Below, in pieces: positions 1-8,255 of a DNA stretch of 10,236 bases. The position numbers were made by a program, and so were the translations under genes. The notes beneath the pieces are model-generated. The model saw only the letters and a list, made by a program, of their open reading frames with translations. It was not told the DNA's origin and did no database searches. Origin of the DNA: Clavulina sp. PMI_390 (Eukaryota > Basidiomycota > Agaricomycetes > Cantharellales > Hydnaceae); contig WIDE01000063.1 in NCBI GenBank assembly GCA_015039315.1, positions 173,782 through 184,017 on the forward strand, in the 5' to 3' direction. Within the stretch, counting starts at the first letter, position 1; each line of letters starts with the position of its first letter.

Positions 1-3000
1 AGGCGTATTCCTTTGGGCTCTGACATGTTTGTGGGCCCCACGACTGAAAGCAAGGACGCTTTATCATCCAATGTTTTCTACAGAACTCCTTGCCAGCTTT
101 TCTTTTCTGGTCCCATATAGGATGCTTGTGAACTATCTCCCTTTCAAAGTCTTCGCAACCCCCTTCGATTGAATGGAGCAGCAGAAGTTATACATCGATT
201 TGCAATCGGTGCTCGGAGCGTCTATGATCACTGAGCTTCGCATAGGAGTTTCGCTTCGCCACAAAGCGTCCTGTTATGACCCTTGTCATATATCAAGCCT
301 CCATTCTCACCTTGTGTGTAGTCAGCTCACAATGACGCGCCATCAACTAAGCGCTGGCCACAAGCGGTCTCACTCTGACCTATGACCGCCGAAGCTGGTG
401 TGACGGTGGAGAGCCACCTTGCAGTACCATTTGGGTTTGCAGCCACCACCAGAGATCGCTTTGGCAACAGGCTCACACGAAGGCTCAATCATTGCTTGAA
501 AGGTTTTCCCCTATATGACTTGGACTTCCCCCATTCTCCTGGTGGCGTGAACAGAGTTGGATTTTGCAATGATGCTTATTAACTCTCCTCCCGATTACTG
601 GTCCCGGCAAACTTAGGCCATTGGGAATCTTTATTTTGTGTCGATCTGGTTTTCATCAAACGCTTCTATCGAGGATCCCACTGAAATCGATGTTGGTTCT
701 TGGATCCAGCCCAGAGAAACGGAAGAATCGCTTGCTGGGCTGAGCACTTAGTCTCTCTTGACTAGCTCGTACCGCTCCTTTGGTGCGTCTTGTCCTGCAT
801 GTGGTTCTCACCCTCATTGCCACCACCCCGGTACAGCCACCTCCGTGCCCTCCGCGTCTGAGATAGGATTAGCCTTTCTCACATTCCCGACAAGTTCTTA
901 TATGACGTATGTGGGGTTTGTTATTTAGAGAAACCACTTTTCAGGATGCGACGTAGGCTGCATGTTGGAAATTTCCATGAATAATAGGACGCTGCGACGG
1001 CGTGATTGGTAATTCGCGAGGAGCCGATCACATTTCCAATCTAGAAACTCATCCGCAATGGACGCCGCCACAAACGAACAAGTGAGTGTTCGCTTCGAGT
1101 TCGTTCGCAGATCAGGACTATCATAACCGAAGAGCGGCGGGGTTATGCAGCGAAGGGGGGCTTGATGAGAAGCATGAGACGCCGCAAGAGCTCGACCCGC
1201 ACTCGGCGGTAAATGAGCTCTTATGGTGCCAAGGTGCTGCGGAACCAGTCTCGCTTTCGAGCACGACAAGCTTAAATGCGCAGATGAACTATTCGATGCG
1301 TATGCTGATTGAAGGGGCGGCCGCGTGAGATTCGTGATATGATTCAGAAATAGCTATGTGATTGAGTAATCGCACGAAAGCGATCACGGCGGTGGGCCGC
1401 GGAGGCAGAAATATTGAACACCGCCCACGAAGCTTAACTTCAGAACGGTTCCTTAATGCCTAGGAGGCCGGAAATTTTATACTACATATGCTGTGGCATT
1501 TTCGTGATAGTCGTGAGTGAGCGAGGCTTGACATTCGAAGTCAACGGATACTTGGTGGAAGATGCTATGAGGTGCACACCGACCTCCTGTTATCAATCGC
1601 TTTTGTGAGAGAAAGCAGAGTTTAGGAATGTGGCAGTATTAAGTTCTGATGGCGGTTTGATAGTCTCTCAGTGGTTCATTTCTATCTTTGGAATCCGTTG
1701 ACGAAGAAGAAGGGCTCGCCTACACCTGAATCTCACGTTGCCGTTGGTCTTCTCTCGCATGACTTAAGATAGATGTCAATCCCATGGAAGTTCTGACGCC
1801 TCTTGTCAGAACCAACCCACCCACTCTAACAGTTCATGCGCACCCGCCCACATTCCATATATCATGCGATGCTTATTTTGATCTGAGTAAGTCTCCACCA
1901 AAGGAAACTATCGAAGTTCTCCACAACCGCCGGCTCATTGGTGCAAGAATCGTTATCTCACTTAGACTGTTCTGAGTGCCCCTTGACCGACCGCTTCAAC
2001 ATTTTAGTCAGGTAGGGAGTAGTGGAGAGATGAAAATTGCAAACACTATGCCCAATCCCTTAGGTCTCTATAGAAATATTCTTGCTTTGTACGAGTTCTG
2101 GGGTGACAACCTGGTCCTGAACGGACGATCCTTCAACATGTTCAAGCGGTCGCGCGGATCTGCCGTAGATCTCAATGAGTGTCCGTAGCGCGTAATCAAT
2201 TCGCCTCCGGCGACCTCGCTGCTGAGTACAATTGTTCCTGTGCTGGTTTGGTCAGCACCGAAGCAGATCGGTCCTGATTCGTCCGACCCCTTAGTTGCCG
2301 TCGCAGTATCTGAGGGGAGAAAGTTGTGCGAGGATCCCGATCGAGATGTGATGTTTCACTTGCGCCTTTTTCATGCGCTCATCCCCCATTCAAAGACCGA
2401 CCCTTCGATGAGGGGTGCATTACACTTGGCTAGTATTGTTCTATGACGCCGAAGTTGAAATCAGGGTCACTCAGTGTGGGCCATCCCGAGCATGGCACGA
2501 CCTTACGACAAATGCGGACCCATCTCCGGGATCTTTCCTAATGGGATTGCATTCTAGGCGAGAACTGCAAGGTTCATGTTATCGCGACATCGACTAAACC
2601 TGCCGGGCTCCGGACGGCTCGCACACATGACGGCTGGGAGTTCAAGATCTTAGCTCCGAATAATCAGTTCACATCGTCGAATCTTTGATGCGGCAATTGC
2701 GGTTTTACCGCGTTGAGCGACCAAACGCGTTTGCGCCTAAGTAGGCAAGATTTCATGCGACGGACTTGTTGATTGGTGGGCACATCAACAACACTACTGC
2801 GAAGACTATTGTAAACTAGCTGTAAGAAATAACGACCGTAGCTGGGAATTCCTTTCCATTGGTCCGTCGGAATCGGGACCATTGATCACGTTGTGTTGTG
2901 TTGGGCGTCAATTAGATCTCGCTCCCACGCGCATTTTTTTCCACATCTGGCTGAGCCACACCAGTATGCTAGGTGAGGCAGGATGCTCTCAAATGCTCGA

Positions 3001-3382
3001 TAATCACTCTAGAGAGCTAAGACATTGACACAATGCACAGAATATCCAAGGGGTGATCGATGCGGGTATATGGTTAGTCCAAGCCCACCCAGGCTACTTG
3101 ATGAACGTTTCAGGCGACCCCAAGCTCTCGAATGCCTAATGAACGAGGCTTCTAGTTTGACAAACAATGGTGCAATTACATCTTTCGACCCCTTGCCGAT
3201 CAAGATCTCATATATGCATATTAGGCTCTGCAGGCCCAGGGGCACGATTGCGATGTTCGCGCACTCTTGACCACCACTTGAATCTCTATCTAGAGCGATC
3301 ACTCGGTGACTAATGCAACCCATCGCGCGCCGCTCGCACTTCTGTCGTAATTACATATGTCAAAGTGTCAACATTTGGTCTT
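1..3382. other. Gene-poor region, no supportable gene
   Basis: More than 3.3 kb in which the longest open frames are about 60 to 115 codons, on both strands and in every frame. None resembles a known domain, and none joins to a neighbour through a convincing short intron. I looked for reverse transcriptase, integrase and transposase motifs, long terminal repeats, tandem repeats and tRNA-like folds and saw none. Base composition is mixed, without an AT-rich block of the kind left by heavy repeat-induced mutation. It may be ordinary intergenic DNA, a long-decayed element, or host to a non-coding transcript that cannot be recognised by eye. Confidence 0.5.
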
Positions 3383-3429
3383 AGCGGCTTTGTCGCTAAC
3401 TGAGCCCTACTCCTAGGGACGAAGCCGCT
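3383..3429. repeat. Inverted repeat just upstream of the TATA box
   Basis: AGCGGCTTTGTC (3383-3394) is the reverse complement, with one mismatch (11 of 12), of GACGAAGCCGCT (3418-3429). A smaller perfect inverted repeat, CCCTA at 3405-3409 and TAGGG at 3414-3418, lies between the arms. The right arm ends 25 bp before the TATA box of the NmrA-like gene. The position suggests a dimeric transcription-factor site or a cruciform-prone promoter element. The arms contain CGG and CCG, the half-site triplet of Zn(II)2Cys6 factors, but the gap between the triplets is much wider than usual for such sites. Confidence 0.4.
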
Positions 3430-3454
3430 CAGACGGAAACTTAACGCAGCGCAG

Positions 3455-3462
3455 TATATATA
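3455..3462 (+). promoter_or_regulatory. TATA box of the NmrA-like gene
   Basis: TATATATA lies 71 bp before the start codon at 3534. It is followed by a pyrimidine-rich stretch (about 3487-3517), where fungal transcription commonly starts, about 30 bp downstream of the TATA box. This gives a predicted leader of roughly 30 to 45 nt. The start codon has A at -3, a favourable context. Box, CT-rich block and start codon together make this the best-defined promoter in the window. Confidence 0.6.
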
Positions 3463-3533
3463 CACGTCCTCCTTCGACTTCAGTGACTTCCCCATTCCTC
3501 CATCTCCTATCTTCTTGCGATTAATTCCTAAAC

Positions 3534-4863
3534 ATGTCCAAAATCATTGCTGTTATCGGTGGTACCGGTGCCCAAGGGTATCCAATCGTGAAAGGACTTC
3601 TCGCTCCCAGCGCTGATGGCACACCCTCCCCATGGAAGGTTCGCGTAATGACTCGCAACCCTGCCCACCACCGTGCTCAGGAGCTGGCAGCTGCGGGTGC
3701 TGAGCTCTTCCCGGGTATGTCGTACCAGTCCGTCTGCACATACTCAGTCATCACATCACTAATACCGGACTATAGGCTCGTTCACCGATCGCGATGCTGT
3801 GGACAAGCTATTCGTTGGTGCCTATGGAGCCTTTGTCAACACTGATACCTACACTGTCGGTGCCCCCGCTGAACTTGTGGCAGCGTTCATGATCGTGAGT
3901 AGCTGATCCTCATCTGATTCTATCACACTGCGCGCTCAAAAGTCTGCTCGCAATAGTGGGAGCTCGCCAACGCACACAAAATCCGCCACTTTGTCTGGTC
4001 CAACTTGGAGTATGCCCTTAGGTCTGGAGTACGTATAGGATACTACCCAAGCCTGAATGAAATGACTTATCGCTTCCTCCTTGTGTAGGGATACGATCCA
4101 ATGTACAACTCCCAGAACCATCTTGGCAAGGGTCGTTTCGGCGCGTTCCTTACCGCACAGCCCAATAACCCGAAGGAAAATGGTACCCTTTGGACCAACT
4201 TCACTGTCAACTGCTATATGGAGATGTACGCGTCCCACTTCAGCTCAAATTGTTCAACTCATACTCATTGTTTCTATGACACGACTATCCAGGTTAACGT
4301 TCTTTTTCGCTCCGGAGATCATGCCCGATGGCACCCGCGTATTCTTCGCACCCGTGAATGAGGACAGCTCTATCCTGCTCATCTCCCAAGAAGATATGGC
4401 TTGGTGGGCCCGTTACACCTTCGACAACCCAGACCTCACCACTGGCCAAGAGCTCAAGATCACATCTACCCAACACACCTTCAAGGAGATTGCAGAGACC
4501 TTCACAAAGGTCACTGGAATCCCCGCGACCTACCGCCTGCTCAGCATGGACGACTACTTCGGGCTCTTCAATGGCAAGGAGGTCCCCGCAGCGACTGGCG
4601 TGCCAATCTCCGAGGGCGGACTAACATGGGAGGACCACTTCCGCTGCTGGTGGGCAGTCTGGAGAGACAACATCTTGAAGCGCGACATGAACTGGATCAG
4701 GAGTATCCACCCTAACGCAACTACACTCGAGCAGTGGATGCGTGACACCAAGTACGAGGGCAAATTCGGCTCAATGCGGTTGTTAAAGAACTCCGAGGAC
4801 CACGTCGGGAACTTGCGCCGTAAGAGCATATTGGAGGGTGGTTATGTCGATGTTGGCTTCTAA
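3534..4863 (+). CDS. NmrA-like family NAD(P)-binding protein, five exons
   Basis: The exons are 3534-3714, 3776-3894, 3957-4028, 4089-4225 and 4293-4863, giving 359 residues. The introns (61, 62, 60 and 67 nt) have donors GTATGT, GTGAGT, GTACGT and GTACGC and acceptors TAG, TAG, TAG and CAG; intron 1 has a CTAAT branch site at 3759-3763. Residues 5-15 form a Rossmann strand and the nucleotide-binding loop GGTGAQG (9-15). VRVMTRNP (36-43) follows, whose T40-R41 would contact the NADP 2'-phosphate in family members such as human NMRAL1. Residues 101-120 (WELANAHKIRHFVWSNLEYA) and the GKG at 137-139 are typical of fungal NmrA-like proteins, as is TLEQW at 314-318 near the C terminus. The family lacks the catalytic YxxxK of classical short-chain dehydrogenases, and members act as NADP(H) sensors, transcription co-regulators or atypical reductases, in cytosol or nucleus. 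No signal peptide or membrane segment is seen. The substrate or partner cannot be read from sequence. About 25 charged residues extend past the last family motif. The gene looks intact. Confidence 0.92.
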
Positions 4864-5591
4864 TGGTCCCCAGCCTATAAAATTCTCTGTATCTTGTATA
4901 CGACTCATGTATAATATCTTCGAGCGCTATGATTTCTTTATAGACATCCTAAACTGCCATTGCTAGGTTGGATCAGAGGCATTGAGGACTCAATTGGTGA
5001 GACTAATTCATTGTGCAGCTGGCGAGCATGCTTGAAGGTGCCTAGGCCTCGGCGTAGCAAAGCGTAAGATAAGAACCTGAAGATGCGTGCAGATCTACAT
5101 CCCACATCCTTATTCAAGGTAAGCCGTGCAAAATCAAGGTGTATTGACTCTAAATTAAGAACTATGGGGCCCTTGGGGAGAAAGAATAATGTCCACCTGG
5201 GCTCGAAAGATGAAGGTCCCGTCTCTCATGGCTAAGACAGCCTTTCAATCAGCCGCTATGAATCGTGCAAATAATGTTTGAATGATTAGCGTGAGATTCA
5301 GAGACCATAGAAAGGATAGCATCCGACAGGCCGAGGGGCCGCGGAACCGAGCAGTGGCAGACGGCAGCGGCGGGGCTGGCGGCGGAGAAGAGTATATGGT
5401 TAACCCACTGTGACGTACTCTGCTGGCCGCAGATTTCATCGATCATGGGTAGAATCAAACACCATATAGGGGAATAACGTCGTGTGATTCGGCCCAAAGC
5501 GCAATGACTAACTCTGAGCCAGTAGTGAGGTCCCAAGTTTCGGAGAATTAATTCGAGGAGTTGAGGTCCCTCGGTTACCAAAACCGCCGCC
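4864..5591. other. Intergenic, 3' region of the NmrA-like gene onward
   Basis: A TATAAA variant at 4876-4881 and the AT-rich stretch to about 4920 are the likely polyadenylation region of the upstream gene. The rest holds no gene I can support. A GC- and purine-rich patch at about 5330-5395 opens two overlapping minus-strand frames (5683-5249 and 5439-5245). One of these reads as proline- and alanine-rich residues followed by a short hydrophobic stretch, but neither has a recognisable domain or a good splice-site structure. Confidence 0.4.
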
Positions 5592-5846
5592 ATGGACCTC
5601 ATGCTATCCATAGGATGCCTCTGTCTGCTGGCAGGCACCCGAGTTGTTGGGAAAGCCGCCAGTGGTGGTATTCGAGATGACAAGCCGACTACAGGGCATC
5701 AAGTACGGGAGCATTCAAAAGTTAAGATCGACGAAGCGATGCTGCGCTCTCGAGGGCCCAAATATCATAGAGGAGCGCATGAAGGAAGCCATTTATTCAA
5801 GATATGGGCACCTAAGATTGGAGTGGGACAGTGGCAGGAGTCATAA
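5592..5846 (+). CDS. Speculative small secreted-type protein
   Basis: An 84-codon frame whose start has the exact context GCCGCCATGG. The first 15 residues (MDLMLSIGCLCLLAG) form a short hydrophobic core with a small residue at the end, like a eukaryotic signal peptide. The remainder is hydrophilic, basic and free of cysteines, unlike most cysteine-rich fungal effectors. No domain is recognised. A competing frame, shifted by one base, stays open from 5614 to 5961 without an ATG and follows a possible acceptor (CTGGCAG, ending 5634), and a minus-strand frame covers the same DNA. Chance is therefore a real alternative. No TATA box or intron supports it. Confidence 0.18.
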   Translation: MDLMLSIGCLCLLAGTRVVGKAASGGIRDDKPTTGHQVREHSKVKIDEAMLRSRGPKYHRGAHEGSHLFKIWAPKIGVGQWQES

Positions 5847-5961
5847 TCCACGATGTTTCGTTGAGAAGGTTCGATGGACGTACCAGAGCGTTGGGACAGT
5901 GCGGAGGGGGCTGATCCGCATTGAGCTTTCATCAAATGACATACCTCGCGAACCAAGATAG

Positions 5962-6461
5962 CCTACATCCGGAGATGAGACAGGTTCATACTTTAGACCC
6001 CGGGAGCCCTCGATTCTCAGGAGCAGCCCATCGTGATCTGACGACACTCCATGACTTGAACCAATCAGCACTAGAAAAATATTTTATACTGTAGCTGCTG
6101 ATGAGGTGCCTTTGCCGCGGAAGAGCTCGAAGGGTGGCAGTCTGGTTAGCATCTCGTCGCCCAGGCTTGGTGAACCGTGGGAAATATCACGTGATTCATC
6201 GAATGACCCCATTCCAAAGTGCATCCTCATCCTCCAGGCAAACGACTAGCTACATATGTTTAGTGGTAATGGCAAACGAGGGAGCAATTCACATTGGTAA
6301 TTCATCTGGCCAAAGCTGTTTGCCCAGACGATTCAGAGGTACCAAATTATTAGAGTTGTTGATGCCTGACACCTTCCGCCTCACTTGAGCCTCCCTAAGC
6401 TCTTGTCCATCCCACAAGTGAATAAGCATACCACCCCAGTCATATTCACCAAACTCCCATT
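5962..6461. other. Upstream region of the first F-box gene
   Basis: About 500 bp without a supportable gene. It holds a CCAAT box at 6061-6065, an AT-rich TATTTTATA stretch at 6080-6088 and the E-box palindrome described separately. A 95-codon frame starts at 6101, too close to the AT-rich stretch to be its product, and has no recognisable domain. No clear TATA box is placed at the usual distance from the start codon at 6462. Confidence 0.35.
6186..6195. promoter_or_regulatory. Perfect E-box palindrome ATCACGTGAT
   Basis: This ten-base perfect palindrome centred on CACGTG lies about 267 bp upstream of the F-box start codon at 6462. CACGTG with flanking T and A (TCACGTGA) is the preferred site of Cbf1-type and related bHLH factors in fungi. 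I noticed no other CACGTG in the window. Whether it regulates the F-box gene is inference from distance alone. Confidence 0.35.
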
Positions 6462-7903
6462 ATGGGCCAGCAGGCATTGACCCCACTCCTTGGGCACGGC
6501 CGTTGGGATTGCGAAGGACAAACCAGGGAACCCATAGAGGGGTATCTTCTGAGAGTTCCACTGGAGGTCCTTTACATCATTCTAGACATGCTCGATGTTC
6601 CGAGCCTAAAGATCGCTAGCTTGTTGAATAAACATGTCCACCAGTTCGTGATGCCTCGGTTGTGGAGTAAGTCGTTCGTGTATCTCATTCGGTCTCGGCG
6701 GTTTACCGCGAATGACGGATTCTAATCTTCTATCCCATAGAGAAAGTGCTTATCTCGATTCCTAATCCGATTGAAAAGGCTGGGGCACTTGCTCGACGTC
6801 GTCTGGACACGGCCTGCCATAGCATCACGGGCAATCCTCGTCGAGCTTTACATATCCAACACCTCTCACTCCAATTCGATTCTCTGGGAACCCTCGACTG
6901 GAAAGTCCGTCCATTGATACGGCAACTATCGCTCGCGCTGGCTACTACATCAAACCTCAAAACTCTCGAGATCTCTCCCGGCCGACACTGGCAGATGCTC
7001 ACGGAAATGCTATGCAACCCCCCGGCAGGCTCGCTGTGGCCATTCCGTCTGCGCTCCTTTGCATATAATCCGCAATCTACCTCAATCTACTGCCGCCAAG
7101 CAGAACATGATCGCGCACTTCTCACTTTCTTGATCAGACAGATCGACCTGAGGGAGCTCAAGATCCAGCGACCATGGAGCTGGATCGCGCTAGATCCCAG
7201 ATGTTTACCTATGCTCATGCTCCCGCAACTCGTTCGCTATGAGGGTCCGTCTCTGTACGCGCGGCGAATTATCACATCCCAGGTAATGGAGAGCATGCGA
7301 ATCAAGTGCTGTGATGTCAGTCTCACGGAACTCGAGAAAAACTACGCCCTGCAACCACTCAGTGAGCGGCCCGCCTTGATTCAGCCCTATCCAGACACCA
7401 CATTGGTCCATCACGTTTCACTCGATCTCGACTATCGCCCTCATCACGACACAATCCCGTTCCTTCTAGGATTTCTCAGCAGGATCTCACTACCAAGCAT
7501 CATATCGCTCAGGCTCCTCGCACGCGGAGCGCCTAGCTCCAAAGACTTCCCGTCTGTGCTCGAATTCTTCCCATCGCTCAAATCTCTTGAATGGACAACG
7601 GTTGGGCCGAACACTGATCACCAAGAGCGCTCTTCAGAGTCGGTTGGCCACTTTGTTCTGAAATGTGCAGATCTCTGTCCTACTTTGGAGGAGATAAAAT
7701 TTAGTCAGGCATCAGCAGATGATGTGCGAGTATGGAGGCGGGTGGAATCGCTAACACTACGAGACGACAAGGGCCAGACGCTAATGCAGCACATTGCGAT
7801 GAAGCAGTCTGACCTGCATGGGACTCGAAAGAAGGGTCTCAACCAGTGGGATTGGGCGCTCCAAGTGGAGTGTGCACTGGATAACTTCTCGGTGCCCGTC
7901 TAG
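6462..7903 (+). CDS. F-box protein with leucine-rich C-terminal region, two exons
   Basis: The exons are 6462-6666 and 6741-7903, giving 455 residues. The single 74-nt intron has donor GTAAGT, branch site CTAAT (6722-6726) and acceptor CATAG; without splicing the frame stops inside the intron at 6725. The start has A at -3 and G at +4. Residues 29-68 are an F-box: LLRVPLEVLYIILDMLDVPS, then LKIASLLNKHVH and the terminal PRLW, matching the family pattern LPxEILxxIFxxLd..sLxxaslvsk..LW. The intron falls just after this domain. The rest has irregular leucine-rich segments (for example NLKTLEIS, DLRELKIQ, SLKSLEW, TLEEIKF), as in many basidiomycete F-box proteins. F-box proteins bind Skp1 and present substrates to the SCF ubiquitin ligase; the leucine-rich part would choose the substrate, which is unknown. 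It is convergent with the next gene. No TATA box is obvious. Confidence 0.85.
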
Positions 7904-8255
7904 GAGCGAGGGAACGGCGTCATTTCTGGGATCTTGCATTCTCTGTATAATCCGGATCGCATAGAGGCAGATGCTGGGAGAGTGCATCATTAAATGACAA
8001 ATGGCTCATTTATTGCTGGCACTTGATAAGTTGTAGCGATCGCTGGGGATAGATGGTGAAGAGGAGGAAGTGCATCTAACTAACACAAGTTGATCATGAA
8101 AGGGACAATAGCATATTCCATATATCGATAGAATGTGCATCATTCATTTCAGCTTCACGAGTTTCTTATGGAGGGATATTTTGCCTAGTGGCGAGGTTTG
8201 TGATTGTTCGCTGCGGGGCCAAGGTCAATCGACAGCTTGGTTCAAGACAAGACGT
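7904..8255. other. Convergent intergenic spacer between two F-box genes
   Basis: Both flanking genes end here, so the spacer is 3' untranslated sequence of both. The poly(A) quasi-palindrome at 7988-8015 is its main feature. A ten-base perfect palindrome AGCGATCGCT lies at 8035-8044. I see no open frame of note. Confidence 0.5.
7988..8015. terminator. Probable bidirectional polyadenylation element
   Basis: CATTAAATGA (7988-7997) and TCATTTATTG (8006-8015) are inverted copies matching at 9 of 10 positions, with an 8-nt spacer. Read on the plus strand, the element offers ATTAAA (7989-7994), 86 nt past the stop of the left F-box gene. Read on the minus strand, it offers the canonical AATAAA (8014-8009), about 240 nt past the stop of the right F-box gene. 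Cleavage 10 to 30 nt downstream of each signal would make the two transcripts overlap by a few tens of bases. Fungal poly(A) signals are loose, so the functional reading is inference; the symmetry is seen directly. Confidence 0.45.

Noticed and set aside
1058..1328. Possible small gene: ATGGACGCCGCC start, then GTGAGT donor at 1082 and an open frame to 1328
   Set aside because: The nearest acceptors would give introns of only 29 or 34 nt, the product matches nothing I know, and a minus-strand frame of similar quality (1269-925) covers the same bases.
3003..3299. Imperfect terminal inverted repeats (12 of 14, around CTCTAGA) bounding a 297-bp segment, as in a MITE
   Set aside because: There is no target-site duplication, the match is weak for this search distance, and no second copy is in the window.
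5330..5395. GC-rich, purine-rich patch with GGCGGC runs, considered as a regulatory island or repeat
   Set aside because: It is short, not a true tandem repeat and not next to a supported gene.
5841..6071. Minus-strand 76-codon frame with an AG/GTATGT donor-like site
   Set aside because: The possible acceptors give introns of 34 or 133 nt and the following frames stop quickly; no domain is seen.
6101..6388. Plus-strand 95-codon arginine-rich frame after CCAAT and an AT-rich box
   Set aside because: The AT-rich box is only about 20 bp from the ATG, the composition is not protein-like, and no domain or splice structure supports it.
8035..8044. Ten-base palindrome AGCGATCGCT
   Set aside because: It contains GCGATCGC, known as a repeated motif in cyanobacteria, but here it is a single copy in a fungal spacer; one such palindrome is expected by chance.
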